Source: Planctomycetota bacterium
GTDB lineage: Bacteria > Planctomycetota > B15-G4 > SIAN01
Reading direction: 5' to 3'
Assembly: GCA_028289345.1 (NCBI GenBank)
Contig: JANQQL010000020.1
Coordinates: forward strand, 186,001-250,000
DNA length: 64,000 nt
The notes under the pieces were generated by a model. The model was not told the origin of the DNA. It saw only the letters and a program-made list of their open reading frames with translations, and made no database searches. Position 1 is the first letter of the stretch, and every line of letters begins with the position of its first letter. Positions 34,879 to 44,539 of this stretch are shown piece by piece. The position numbers were made by a program, and so were the translations under genes.

Positions 34879-37041
34879 ATGACTATCACCCGGGCACTCC
34901 TCGCACCGCTGGGCGCGGTGCTTCTCCTCCACTGTTCTGGGTCTTCCAGCTCGTCGGGTCCGGCTTCGTCTTCCGAACCTCCCGTCGACTCGGGGGATTC
35001 CTCGTCTCCTCCCCCCACGGCCGCTGCTCCGTCGTTTCGCCGGGAGCCCATCGACTACCCCTCCAGTAACGTGACCCTGCTCGGGTGGCTGCCTCGCGAC
35101 GAGATCAGTGGGGAGTCCTTTCTGATCTCTGACAATGTTGGCTACGTGTCGCCCTCCGGGGATGAGTACGCGTTGGTGACTCATTCGGCGGGGATCACGT
35201 TCGTGCGAGTGTCCGACCCTCAACGGCCCACGCCGGTCGCCGAGTTTTCCGGCCCGGAAAGCCTGCTCCGCGACGTCAAGACCTTCGGCAACTACGCCTA
35301 CGAAGCCAACTCGCTGGGAGGAGGTGGCATTCGGGTGTTCGATCTTCGCGAGATCGATCAGGGGAAGATCGCCCACGTCACCACGATCACCGATCCCCCG
35401 GAAGTCGACAAGGTCCAGAACTTGGTGGTCAATGAATCGCGCGCCCTGCTCTACTGCGCCGGAGGCGGACACCCCTCCCGCCAGGGCCTGACCATCTTCG
35501 ACCTCTCCAACCCGGCGGAGCCCCGGTTTCTCGCCAACTGGCACGATCGCTACACCCCCGACGTGTTCCTCGTCAACTACACCGAAGGCCCCTACGCCGG
35601 CCGCGAGATCGCATTCCTGTACACCCGAGAGTCCAGCGCCATCGGAGATCAACCAGGGTTCGAAATCCTCGACGTCACCGACAAGAACGACATTCGCACG
35701 GTCCTCATCGCGGACCCGCTCGCCTCGATCATTGAAAACCCTCCCTACTACGCGTACCCGGATGCCCAGGTGCCCCACCAGGGATGGCCAAGCGCCGACT
35801 TGCGCTACTTCTATTTGAATGACGAGTTCGACGAACGAGTCGGCGATTGGCCGGCCACGGTCACTCGCGTCTTCGACATCACCGACCTCTCCCGACCCCA
35901 GCAAGTGAGCGAGTTCTCCAGTGGCCGCCAGTCAAGTGACCACAACCTCTACGTTCGCGACGGTTGGATCTACGAGGCCAACTATCGAAGTGGCCTTCGA
36001 GTGTTCGAAACTTCGAACCCATTGCTCCCTCGGGAAATCGCTCACTTCGACACGTATCCCAACGACGACGGGTTCTCCCTGAACGGTTTGTTCAACGCTT
36101 GGCCGTTCCTCCCCAGTCGAGTGATCCTGGGCTCCGATCTTCAGCGCGGCTTGTTCCTTTGGTGGGTCGGGGAACCCGCTCTCTCTTTCGAAGCCCCCAG
36201 CGAAGTTTCCCCCATCGATCCCGAGGGACAGGAAGTCACCATACGAATCGCGGAACGGGACTCCGGATCACTGGTGCCATCCAGCGTGGAGTTCCTCCTC
36301 AACGTCGGCCAGGGATTCACTCCTTACCCCGCCACAAAACGCGGCGACCAATACGTCGCCACCCTTCCTCCCGTCCCCTGTGGACAGCAAGCCGAGTTTT
36401 TCTGGAGCGCCCAATCGGAGGACGGTCTGACTTGGACCCACCCCGAAGGAGCTCCTCGATTCATCCATCGCGGTCACGTGGGCGACCCGGAAGTGGTGCT
36501 CTGGCAGGATTCCATGGAAACGGATCGCGGATGGGTCGTTTCGGGAGACGCCCGGGCGGGGGCATGGACCCGATCCACTCCGGCGGGCAGCGACGCGGCG
36601 CCCCGCGCAGATCGGACCGAAACCGGAACTCAGTGCTGGCTCACCGGTGTCGACCAACCCGGTGGGTTCCCCATGGGCCAAGACTTGGACGGGGGCTCGA
36701 CCATCCTGACCTCACCGCCCCTGGACCTGAGCAGCGCCAGCGATCCACACCTGCGCTACTGGCGCTGGTTCTACAATCATGGGGACTTGCGCCTCGGCGA
36801 AGAGACGTTCGTCGTGGAAGTGTCCGAGACCGGCGGCCGGGACTGGATCGTGGTGGAGTTGGTCGGCCCCGGAACCACGGAGTCCCTGGGAAGCTGGATG
36901 CAACAGCGCTTCCGACTTCGCGACTTCGTCGAGTTGACCGACGACGTTCGGGTGCGTTTCGTGGCGTCGGACTTGGACTCGGACTCTCTCGTCGAAGCAG
37001 CGCTCGACGAGTTCGCCGTCATCGAAGCGGGCTGCCGCTGA
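34879..37041 (+). CDS. Choice-of-anchor-B-like LVIVD-repeat lipoprotein
   Basis: 720 residues; agggaccacg precedes ATG. Lipoprotein signal (LLLHCSGS) and a Ser/Pro linker. Residues about 55-415 are a beta-propeller of LVIVD-type blades (GYVSPSGDEYALVTHSAGIT, VRVSDPQRPTPVAEFSG, IRVFDLREID, TRVFDITDLSRPQQVSEF), the pattern of choice-of-anchor B proteins. The C-terminal 200 residues form a jelly-roll-like domain (WGQDSMETD-style start, YWRWFYNHGD, VRFVASDLD) seen on secreted enzymes and surface proteins. Probably cell-surface exposed. The upstream frame extends further but has no signal peptide, so this start was chosen. Confidence 0.85.
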   Translation: MTITRALLAPLGAVLLLHCSGSSSSSGPASSSEPPVDSGDSSSPPPTAAAPSFRREPIDYPSSNVTLLGWLPRDEISGESFLISDNVGYVSPSGDEYALVTHSAGITFVRVSDPQRPTPVAEFSGPESLLRDVKTFGNYAYEANSLGGGGIRVFDLREIDQGKIAHVTTITDPPEVDKVQNLVVNESRALLYCAGGGHPSRQGLTIFDLSNPAEPRFLANWHDRYTPDVFLVNYTEGPYAGREIAFLYTRESSAIGDQPGFEILDVTDKNDIRTVLIADPLASIIENPPYYAYPDAQVPHQGWPSADLRYFYLNDEFDERVGDWPATVTRVFDITDLSRPQQVSEFSSGRQSSDHNLYVRDGWIYEANYRSGLRVFETSNPLLPREIAHFDTYPNDDGFSLNGLFNAWPFLPSRVILGSDLQRGLFLWWVGEPALSFEAPSEVSPIDPEGQEVTIRIAERDSGSLVPSSVEFLLNVGQGFTPYPATKRGDQYVATLPPVPCGQQAEFFWSAQSEDGLTWTHPEGAPRFIHRGHVGDPEVVLWQDSMETDRGWVVSGDARAGAWTRSTPAGSDAAPRADRTETGTQCWLTGVDQPGGFPMGQDLDGGSTILTSPPLDLSSASDPHLRYWRWFYNHGDLRLGEETFVVEVSETGGRDWIVVELVGPGTTESLGSWMQQRFRLRDFVELTDDVRVRFVASDLDSDSLVEAALDEFAVIEAGCR

Positions 37042-37080
37042 CCGGTCAGGAAGTCCGATTCGCGGCGGTCCGACTCCTGG

Positions 37081-37812
37081 TCAGAGACCCGAACCTCTCG
37101 ATCGGCGACCCAAGGCCTTGGCCACCGGCGGGCTCGTTCCGGGAGCTTCCCAGGTCGGGTCGCGGCGCGCGCAAATCAGAAACTGCTTGGTGAGTAGATC
37201 GTCGAGGGATCCGAAGAGAGCTCGGTTGATTCCTCGGAGCAACCGAGACCCCCGCCGGTTGTCTTTCCAGTCGCACACTTGAAACCCCGTTTGCTGGACC
37301 AGCCACTCCACGTTTCGGCGAGCAAAGAACCGCAAGTGATCGATGTCTTGCACGCCCCTTCGCTGATAGGGAAAGTCCGCCCGAAACAGCAGCGGCTGCA
37401 GCGCCCGGTAGTAGCGAATGTTGGGGATCGAGAGCAGCAGAACGCCGTCCTCGGCCAGCAAGGGACGGTAACGAAGCAAAGCGCCCCAAGGATCGTAGAG
37501 ATGCTCGAGCACGTCGGCGAAGATCAAGCAGTCGAAGGAGTTCTCTCGGTAAGGGAGGCAGAGAGTCTCCAGATCCCCTTGGTGCACTTCCTTCAAGACG
37601 TTTCGCGCCCGCTTCGCCGCCCCCTTGTCTCGCTCCACTCCGTGAACCTCGGACTCGGTCCCTTGCCAGGTTCGGCCGGATCCACAGCCCAGATCCAAGA
37701 TGCGCGTGGGGGCGGTGGGGAGTAGCTCCAACAACTTCTCACGGGTCGAGTCGTAATACTCGTCCGGTTTGTCGAACCGGCCCCACACCGAGTCGATTCG
37801 ATGGCGAGTCAT
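37081..37812 (-). CDS. SAM-dependent methyltransferase (class I)
   Basis: 243 residues. Motif I (ILDLGCGSGRTW, residues about 38-49), motif II acidic (VHGVERDKGA) and the post-motif DCLIFADVLEHL are clear. The C-terminal half has the FPYQRRGVQDIDHLRFF and RNVEWLVQQTGF pattern common to small-molecule or glycan methyltransferases. Its ATG overlaps the stop of the deformylase-fusion gene (ATGA), so the two are co-expressed and might act on a common product. Substrate not predictable. Confidence 0.88.
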   Translation of the reverse strand: MTRHRIDSVWGRFDKPDEYYDSTREKLLELLPTAPTRILDLGCGSGRTWQGTESEVHGVERDKGAAKRARNVLKEVHQGDLETLCLPYRENSFDCLIFADVLEHLYDPWGALLRYRPLLAEDGVLLLSIPNIRYYRALQPLLFRADFPYQRRGVQDIDHLRFFARRNVEWLVQQTGFQVCDWKDNRRGSRLLRGINRALFGSLDDLLTKQFLICARRDPTWEAPGTSPPVAKALGRRSRGSGL

Positions 37813-39272
37813 GGGCCGGGACCAGCCGGTTCCGGGAACCGGTTGCTGCCACAAAGAACGGTCGCCACCCGCTGGCCGGCAAACCGCGACCGAGATTGCA
37901 AGAGCGCCGCGACCCCCGCCGCACCCGCCGGCTCGACCAACAATCCGGCATCTTCTTCGACCACCCTCATCGCCTCGCGAATGGTCGTGTCATCGACCAG
38001 GACCACATCGTTCGCCAGCCCTTGCATGTCCTGCAGAGCTTCGGGCACCGGCACGCGAACGGCGATCCCATCCGCAATGGTCTCCACCGAGGAGCCGTCC
38101 AGCGGCCGCCCGGCTTGCCAGCTCTTCGCCATCGCATCAGCTCCGGCACTGCAAACACCGATCACCTGGGTCGCCGGGGAAGCGGCCCGGAACCAGCGAC
38201 CGACACCGTTTAACAGCGCTCCGTTGCCGAGTGGAAGAATCACAGCATCGAGTACGGGGTCGTCTTTCAAGAGTTCCACGGCGATCGACCCTGCGCCTTC
38301 GCTCACCTCGACCTCGCGACCATCTTCCACAAAACAAGCTCGGGAGGCTTCTGCTGCTTGCCGAGCCGCGATTTTCGCCGCATCGAAATCCGCGCCCGCC
38401 AAGACGACCTCCGCGCCCAGCGCCTTCATGCGCTCGATCTTGATCGGGTTGGCGGTGGTGCTGGCGTAGACGGTCAAGCGCCGCCCCTCCTTGCGGCAGG
38501 CATAGGCCATTCCTTGACCGAAGTTCCCCGCGCTGGCACAGACCAAGGCCCGCTTGTCTCCGCGCGCCTTCATGCGCTGCACCAGGTGATCCGCGCCTCT
38601 TCCCTTGAAGCTTCGAATGGGGTTGTTGGTTTCGACCTTGAGAGTGACGCTCACTCCCAGCCGTTCCGAAAGCGGCTCACATTCATACTGAGGAGAACCG
38701 CGGAACACGGGGTCAATGCTTTGGGACGACTCGCGGATGGATTCCAAGGCCAGACGGTGCTGAGGGCGGCCCGCATCGATCAGGCGGGCTCGCTCATTCA
38801 TGGAGAGAATGCTGGATTCATCGACGGCGCGATCGGTCATCAAGACGCCGTCCAGGTGATCGATCTCATGCTGCAACAGTTCGCTCAGATCTTCAGGCAA
38901 GCGCTCCCACCGACGGGGACGACCACGGGCATCCAAGTAGTCCAAAGACAAAGAGCGATGCCGAGGAACCCGGACGATCTTCCCAGGGACACTCAAACAA
39001 TCGTCGTACACGTCGAACATCTCGTCGCTGCGCCAGGTCACCTCGGGATTCACCACTGCGAACGGGGTGGCTCCCAAATGCACCCAAATCACTCTTCGGA
39101 GCACCCCCACCTGGGGAGCTGAGATCGCTCGACCAAACCCGTTCGCTGCGCGGAACCCATCCAGCTCTTCCGACAGCACCTGCAGGAGTCGGGGCAACTC
39201 GGAGTCCGGAAAGGCGACTTCTCGGGACCGCTGCCGCAGTCGGGGGTCTCCTTCGACAAGAATGCGGCTCAC
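37809..39272 (-). CDS. Peptide deformylase / threonine-dehydratase-like PLP enzyme fusion
   Basis: 487 residues from a GTG preceded by aaggagagcgaga. Residues 1-165 are a peptide deformylase: motif 1 GFGRAISAPQ (45-54), motif 2 DDCLS (Cys 92, where EGCLS is usual) and motif 3 QHEIDH (His 135, Glu 136, His 139), so the metal ligands and catalytic Glu are kept. Residues about 170-487 are a fold-type II PLP enzyme like threonine dehydratase: PLP Lys in SFKGRGA (Lys 223), phosphate loop PLGNGALLNG and pyridine contact LCGSN. I know no standard protein joining these domains. It is coupled to a methyltransferase gene. The N-terminal half might be a deformylase repurposed for a small formylated substrate. 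Confidence 0.88.
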   Translation of the reverse strand: MSRILVEGDPRLRQRSREVAFPDSELPRLLQVLSEELDGFRAANGFGRAISAPQVGVLRRVIWVHLGATPFAVVNPEVTWRSDEMFDVYDDCLSVPGKIVRVPRHRSLSLDYLDARGRPRRWERLPEDLSELLQHEIDHLDGVLMTDRAVDESSILSMNERARLIDAGRPQHRLALESIRESSQSIDPVFRGSPQYECEPLSERLGVSVTLKVETNNPIRSFKGRGADHLVQRMKARGDKRALVCASAGNFGQGMAYACRKEGRRLTVYASTTANPIKIERMKALGAEVVLAGADFDAAKIAARQAAEASRACFVEDGREVEVSEGAGSIAVELLKDDPVLDAVILPLGNGALLNGVGRWFRAASPATQVIGVCSAGADAMAKSWQAGRPLDGSSVETIADGIAVRVPVPEALQDMQGLANDVVLVDDTTIREAMRVVEEDAGLLVEPAGAAGVAALLQSRSRFAGQRVATVLCGSNRFPEPAGPGP

Positions 39273-39412
39273 TCTCGCTCTCCTTCGAAATCTCGATCGC
39301 CGCCCCATCATACGGCGGACAACCCCCGGGGCCGTTTTTCCGGTGACACGCCATCACTTCTTCGGATTCGAACGATCGGGCACAACTCGCAACGAGTCGA
39401 AGGAGAGATTTC

Positions 39413-41056
39413 ATGGGTCATAGACTTTTCGCCGGAAGCTTCGCCCTGTGGTTCGGGGCCGTTTCCCTGCACGCGCAATCGGTTGATCAAACCCACTATG
39501 GGAACGTCGAAGGGGCTTTCTTCGGAGTGTCGGTCAACGGCGCCGGAGACGTCAACGGAGATGGCGTCGAGGACCTCGTCGTGGGCGGCAACGCCACCAA
39601 CGGAACTCAGCGAGGCACCGTCGACGTGTACTGCGGGGTGACCGGCTCCTCCCTCCGTCATTGGGAGCGGCCCGACTGGCTCGGCTACTCGGTGGACGGC
39701 GCCGGGGACTTCGATGGAGATGGGTTCGATGACATCATTGCGGGAGCGTTCTTCTCGAGCTTCCACATCTACTCCGGACAAACCGGAGACGTGTTGTTCG
39801 AAGTCTCGGATCCAGGAAGCCGAGTGGGCTTCTCTGTCGCCGGCCTCGGCGATGTCAACGGAGACGGTTATGACGACGTCGCCGTCGGAGCTCCGCTCTC
39901 GGACCTTCGCGATGGCAGCCGTCCCGGCAACGTCCGGGTTTACGCAGGCCCCGATGGCACGTTGCTCGAGACCTGGTGGGGAGAATCCCACAACGATCAG
40001 TTCGGTTGGTCGGTCGAGAGCGCCGGAGATCAGGACGGAGATCTTCGCAACGACGTGGTGGTTGGTGTGCCGTTCCGCTCTCCCGTTCCAAGATTGCAGG
40101 GAGAGGTCCACGTTTACTCCACATCCACCGGCGCGCTCTTGCACTTGTGGCGCGGGGGAGCGGACTCGCTGTTTGGCACCGACGTCGCCGGCGGCGCCGA
40201 TCTCAACTTGGACGGCAGTCCGGACATTCTCATCGGCGCCCCCAACAACAACGTGAACGGCGAGGAACGAGGCAGCGTGCTGGCATTCTCCGGTGCCGAT
40301 CAATCCCTCTTGCATCGCTGGGACGGCAACCTTGAAGGTGCCGAGTTCGGGAGAACTCTCGCCAGCCCGGGCGACATCGACGGCGATGGCTTTGCCGACG
40401 TCGTGATCGGAGAGCCATTCGCCACCGGACTCTCCGCAGGAACCCCCTATCGCGGCAGTGTCTGGGTCATGTCCGGCGCCACGGGACAGGCGTTCCGTAC
40501 GATTCGCGGAAGCGACCACGAAGATGAAGTGCTGGGCTGGGCCGTGGGTCCGGCCGGAGATGTGAATCAAGATGGCTACCGGGACTTCCTGGTGAGTGAC
40601 CCGGGCTACCACCATCCCGAGGACTCTGCGGGAGCGGTGTGGCTTTATTCCGGCCGACCTTGCGTCGCCGCCTTCGAGAACTACGGCAACGCCACGGAAG
40701 GGACCCTGGGCGCCCCGACTCTCACCCTGAACGGCATTCCAGAACTTTGCGCCAACGTCGACCTGCTGGCGAGCAACACTCGTGGCGTCAACACCCGCGG
40801 ACTGCTGCTCATTGGCAACGCCGCGGACTCGTGGAGCGGGATCGCAGGGACCATCCTCGTCGCCCAACCTTGGGTCGTGCTTCCGGTGTCTCTTTCGGAA
40901 TCCGGATTCCAGCGCACCCTGAACGTGCCCTGCAACACCGATCTTTGCGATCTCGAGCTGTTTCTGCAGATGCTCCAGGTGGATCCCGGAGGCGTCGCCG
41001 GGCTCGCCATGAGCCCGGGTCTGAAACTCATCCTTGGGTTCTCCCCCAGCGACTAA
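39413..41056 (+). CDS. Secreted FG-GAP repeat protein
   Basis: 547 residues; aaggagagatttc before ATG. A signal peptide (to about SLHAQS) is followed by seven FG-GAP / integrin-alpha-like repeats with Ca-binding cores (AGDVNGDGVED, AGDFDGDGFDD, LGDVNGDGYDD, AGDQDGDLRND, ADLNLDGSPD, PGDIDGDGFAD, AGDVNQDGYRD), together a beta-propeller. After residue 415 comes a non-propeller domain with a conserved-looking ELCANVDLLASNTRG and NVPCNTDLCDLELFLQ that ends the protein. Similar tails occur on many secreted proteins of some Planctomycetota. Likely extracellular; a role in adhesion is only a guess. Confidence 0.88.
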   Translation: MGHRLFAGSFALWFGAVSLHAQSVDQTHYGNVEGAFFGVSVNGAGDVNGDGVEDLVVGGNATNGTQRGTVDVYCGVTGSSLRHWERPDWLGYSVDGAGDFDGDGFDDIIAGAFFSSFHIYSGQTGDVLFEVSDPGSRVGFSVAGLGDVNGDGYDDVAVGAPLSDLRDGSRPGNVRVYAGPDGTLLETWWGESHNDQFGWSVESAGDQDGDLRNDVVVGVPFRSPVPRLQGEVHVYSTSTGALLHLWRGGADSLFGTDVAGGADLNLDGSPDILIGAPNNNVNGEERGSVLAFSGADQSLLHRWDGNLEGAEFGRTLASPGDIDGDGFADVVIGEPFATGLSAGTPYRGSVWVMSGATGQAFRTIRGSDHEDEVLGWAVGPAGDVNQDGYRDFLVSDPGYHHPEDSAGAVWLYSGRPCVAAFENYGNATEGTLGAPTLTLNGIPELCANVDLLASNTRGVNTRGLLLIGNAADSWSGIAGTILVAQPWVVLPVSLSESGFQRTLNVPCNTDLCDLELFLQMLQVDPGGVAGLAMSPGLKLILGFSPSD

Positions 41057-41082
41057 GTCTCTCTTGATCCTCAAACCTCGAC

Positions 41083-41111
41083 GGCGCGACGCCGCCCCCA
41101 CCGGCGTCGCC
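41083..41111 (+). terminator. Hairpin after the FG-GAP gene
   Basis: Ten-base stem with one bulge (ggcgcgacgccg / cggcgtcgcc) and a C-rich loop, 27 bp past the stop codon. Only three T residues follow some bases later, so terminator function is uncertain. Confidence 0.35.
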
Positions 41112-41464
41112 CCGCTCTGTTTCCGCGGAACTTCGATCGAACTCCGGCATGGCCCGTCGCGGCCCTCGGAAAATCGGGGAATCGCTCCCAGGTCCCCCGG
41201 GGCGGGCCCGATCGATTCGCCCCCCCCCGGACCGAATCCGCGAGGGACAATTGCATCGTGCGGGAGCGCCGCTAGTGTCCGTGCCCCAAACACCAGGATC
41301 GTCCGCTCAAAAGGTGACCTCCGTTCTTCCGAAGAACCTCTTGGCTCACCAGTCGGATCATCCCGGAAGGTCGTTTTCCGCAAACGCTCGACAGGGGAAC
41401 TCATTTGCTGCCCTCGGAAATCCGCCGGGCGGACCACGCCCCTCTCTTCAACCCGGACCTGTGC
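41112..41464. other. Non-coding stretch before the desaturase gene
   Basis: About 350 bp with no supported gene. It is C/G-rich with a run of ten C (around 41219-41230) and no recognisable promoter box beyond what the desaturase gene must need. Confidence 0.4.
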
Positions 41465-42328
41465 ATGACCAAGCGCGAGATCGACTGGACCAACCTACTG
41501 TTTCTCGTGATCGCCCACGTGTTGGCGATCGTTGCAGTGGTCTACATGGTCACGGTGAAGTTCTCGTGGTGGACCGTCGGCGTCTCGTTGCTGTGGCTGG
41601 TTTGCTGCGGACTCGGAATCACTGGCGGTTACCACCGACTGTTTGCCCACCCCACTTACCGCGCCAACAAGCTCGTGCGCGCCTTCTACCTGCTGTTCGG
41701 GGCCGCTTCGGTGCAGAACTCAGCGCTGAAATGGTGCGCGGACCATCGCGACCATCACGCCCAAACCGACAAGGAAAAAGACCCGTACAACATCCGTCGG
41801 GGATTCTGGTGGGCGCACATTGGTTGGGTGATTTGCAAAGACCCGAACCCGTCCACCGATCGCGCCATCGTCAAGGATCTGGAAGCTGACACTCTCATTC
41901 GCTGGCAAGATCGCTACTACGTCCCATTGGCGGTGTTGGTGGGAGCGTTGATTCCAGGCCTCCTGGGTTTCTTGTGGGGTGATCCCATCGGCGCCCTGCT
42001 GGTGGCCGGTTTTCTGCGTGTCGTCCTGCAGTGGCACGCCACCTTCTCGGTCAACTCCTTCGCGCACTACATCGGGACCCAGCCGTACTCGACGCGCAAC
42101 TCGGCGCGAGACAGCTTTTGGACGGCACTGATCACCCTGGGTGAGGGCTACCACAACTTCCATCACAGCTTCCAGTCGGACTACCGCAACGGCGTCCGCT
42201 GGTATCACCTGGATCCCACCAAGTGGTTCGTTTGGTCCTTGTCCAAAATTGGCATGACCTGGGACCTGCGCCGCACGTCCCCGCAAGCCATCGAACAAGC
42301 TCGACATCGAGTCCTCGCCGGTCGTTGA
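41465..42328 (+). CDS. Delta-9-type membrane fatty-acid desaturase
   Basis: 287 residues. Three His boxes of the stearoyl-CoA/acyl-lipid desaturase family: HRLFAH (about 58-63), HRDHHAQTD (about 95) and HNFHHSFQSDYRNG (about 233). Two pairs of membrane helices lie between them. This diiron enzyme introduces a cis double bond into fatty-acyl chains for membrane fluidity. The stretch TDKEKDPYNIRRGFWWAHIGW is typical of the family. The ATG before the first helix is used; its ribosome site is weak, and an upstream in-frame start adds 20 unconserved residues. Confidence 0.92.
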   Translation: MTKREIDWTNLLFLVIAHVLAIVAVVYMVTVKFSWWTVGVSLLWLVCCGLGITGGYHRLFAHPTYRANKLVRAFYLLFGAASVQNSALKWCADHRDHHAQTDKEKDPYNIRRGFWWAHIGWVICKDPNPSTDRAIVKDLEADTLIRWQDRYYVPLAVLVGALIPGLLGFLWGDPIGALLVAGFLRVVLQWHATFSVNSFAHYIGTQPYSTRNSARDSFWTALITLGEGYHNFHHSFQSDYRNGVRWYHLDPTKWFVWSLSKIGMTWDLRRTSPQAIEQARHRVLAGR

Positions 42329-42767
42329 CGGGGGCCTTCTTGGTTCCACGGCTTCGCGATTGGTCGCCCGCACCGCGCGTGTGACCAAAGCGCCTTCGGA
42401 CGATCTTGGAAGTCGCCCTCCGGGTGCTTGCGTCCATCCCATTCGGTCGATGCCTTCCCCACCCTTTCGGTCGCGTCCGACCGACACCACGGAAAGCCAC
42501 TCGACGGGCGTGGCCGCGATGGAAACCCGGCCACGCGCCGAGTGATGTCGGCTCCGCCCGCCGGGATCCTCCCTTCGCCCATTCCGGGAACTCCCCCCGC
42601 ACACCCGCCCTCAGTGCCTGACCGGGGAGGAGCTCTGCTGACCGGTTCCTGCCTCTTGGATGCGCGGATTTCCCGGACGACATTGAGCCGCCCCCTTTTC
42701 CGTGGCGAGAAGAGAAGAGGGCGGCTTCGGCCGCGCCGGCCCTCGAGAACCAACGGATTCCTCGCCC
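42329..42767. other. Non-coding stretch before the GlpD gene
   Basis: No supported gene. The only coding-like segment is the 66 bp immediately before 42768, which would be coding if the GTG at 42702 were the glpD start. No hairpin with T-run seen. Confidence 0.4.
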
Positions 42768-44342
42768 GTGGATCGAAACCAGCAATCCGCCAGACTTCGA
42801 CGCCGCGACCGACCCTACGACTTCGTGATCGTCGGTGGCGGTGCCACGGGACTCGGAATCGCTGTGGATGCGGCTTCCCGCGGCTATGAGGTCGCCCTGT
42901 TCGAGCAAGCCGACTTCGCCAAGGGCACCTCCAGTCGCTCGACCAAACTGGTGCACGGCGGTGTTCGCTACCTGCAACAAGGCAATGTCGCACTGGTCAT
43001 CGATGCCTTGCGCGAGCGAGGACTTCTCCGCCGCAATGCGCCGCACTTAGTCTCGGACCTCTCCTTCGTCGTCCCTTCTTACTCCTGGTGGGAATCGCCC
43101 TTCTATGGAATCGGGCTGAAGGTGTACGACGTGTTGGCAGGGCGCTTTGGATTCTTGCCCTCCAAGCATCTGACCAAACACGAGGTGCTGGCGCAGATTC
43201 CCTCCATCCAGCCCCAAGGCCTGCGCGGTGGGACCCGCTATTCCGATGGCCAGTTCGATGACGCACGGCTCGCCATCAATCTGGCCCAGACCGCCTGTGA
43301 ACAGGGGGCCACAGTCCTCAACTACATGCGAGTGACCGGGCTGCTCAAATCCGAGGGCGCCACCGTCAGTGGAGTGCAGGTTCAGGACGAGGAAACCCAA
43401 GAGACCCTTGCCGTGCCGTCTCGCGTGGTCATCAACGCCACCGGCCCGTTCACCGACCAGGTGCGGCGCATGGATCATCCCGAGTGCGAGCCGATCATCG
43501 CTCCCAGCCAAGGGGTGCATCTGGTCCTCGACGCCTCCTTCTTGCCCGGCGACACCGCCATCATGGTGCCTCACACGAAGGATGGGCGAGTGATGTTCGC
43601 GATCCCCTGGAACGGCGTGGCGGTGGTGGGAACCACCGACACCCCAAGGGACGGCGTCGAGTTGGAGCCTCGGCCCTTCGAGCACGAGATCGAGTTCCTC
43701 CTCGAGACCGCCAACCGCTACCTGTCGCGCCCGGCCAACCCCACAGACATCCTCAGCGTGTTCACCGGGATTCGTCCGCTGGTTCGCAATGGTGGGTCCT
43801 CTTCCACCGCGTCACTCTCGCGGGACCACACCCTCTTGATCGATCCCGATTCCGGCCTCATCACCATTGCGGGAGGGAAATGGACCACCTACCGCAAGAT
43901 GGCACAAGACACGGTCGATCAGGCCGCCGACCTGGCCGGATTGCCCCCCCAGGAATGCACCACTCGGCGACTCAACATCCACGGTTTTCATTCCAATGCG
44001 GAACGGTTCGGGGCTCTGGCCTTCTACGGTTCCGACGCTCCCGCCATTCAACACCTGATCGAAGAGAATCCTGACTGGAGTGAGCCACTCCACCCGCGGC
44101 TCCCCGTGAACCGAGCCCAAGTCGTTTGGGCGTGCCGTCACGAGATGGCAAGAACCGTCGAAGATCTCCTGGCGCGACGCACCCGTTCCTTGCTCCTCGA
44201 TGCCAGCGCGGCCATCGAAGCCGCACCGCTTGCCGGCGCATGGATGGCCCAAGAGCTGGATCGAAACGCGAACTGGGTTCAGCAGCAGGCGGCGGAGTTC
44301 CAGGCCACCGCTCAGCGATACCGGCCGCCGGCCAATCCTTGA
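42768..44342 (+). CDS. glpD: Aerobic glycerol-3-phosphate dehydrogenase
   Basis: 524 residues from GTG at 42768 (alternative GTG at 42702 adds 22). FAD-binding dinucleotide fold DFVIVGGGATGLGIAVDAASRG at the start, then the family-specific GTSSRSTKLVHGGVRYL, the substrate region and IRPLVRNGG, and the C-terminal DUF-like cap (MARTVEDLLARRTRSLLLDA). It oxidises glycerol-3-phosphate to dihydroxyacetone phosphate, passing electrons to quinone at the membrane. The start chosen leaves the usual 15-20 residues before the FAD motif; neither GTG has a strong ribosome site. No glycerol kinase or facilitator adjoins it. Confidence 0.93.
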   Translation: MDRNQQSARLRRRDRPYDFVIVGGGATGLGIAVDAASRGYEVALFEQADFAKGTSSRSTKLVHGGVRYLQQGNVALVIDALRERGLLRRNAPHLVSDLSFVVPSYSWWESPFYGIGLKVYDVLAGRFGFLPSKHLTKHEVLAQIPSIQPQGLRGGTRYSDGQFDDARLAINLAQTACEQGATVLNYMRVTGLLKSEGATVSGVQVQDEETQETLAVPSRVVINATGPFTDQVRRMDHPECEPIIAPSQGVHLVLDASFLPGDTAIMVPHTKDGRVMFAIPWNGVAVVGTTDTPRDGVELEPRPFEHEIEFLLETANRYLSRPANPTDILSVFTGIRPLVRNGGSSSTASLSRDHTLLIDPDSGLITIAGGKWTTYRKMAQDTVDQAADLAGLPPQECTTRRLNIHGFHSNAERFGALAFYGSDAPAIQHLIEENPDWSEPLHPRLPVNRAQVVWACRHEMARTVEDLLARRTRSLLLDASAAIEAAPLAGAWMAQELDRNANWVQQQAAEFQATAQRYRPPANP

Positions 44343-44539
44343 GTTGAGTCTACGCAGTATCCCTGCGCGCTGGTTGTCGCGCCATCCGCAGCGGCGGTCA
44401 GGGGGATTCCGTGAACACCGGAGAACCTCATTTCACAAACGGAAGCCCCATGGGGGTAGCAAACCTCCGTCTTCCTTATGCTTCTCCCCCACCCAGAACC
44501 TGGTCCCCCCAACGACAAATGAGCCAGCGGAGTCTCCCG

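Noticed and set aside
34591..35904. Minus-strand frame of over 400 codons opposite the LVIVD-type lipoprotein.
   Set aside because: Repetitive Val/Gly/Glu composition without a domain; the plus-strand product has a lipoprotein signal and propeller repeats.
39308..41437. Long minus-strand frame over the FG-GAP gene.
   Set aside because: It is antisense to seven clear FG-GAP repeats and has no recognised domain.
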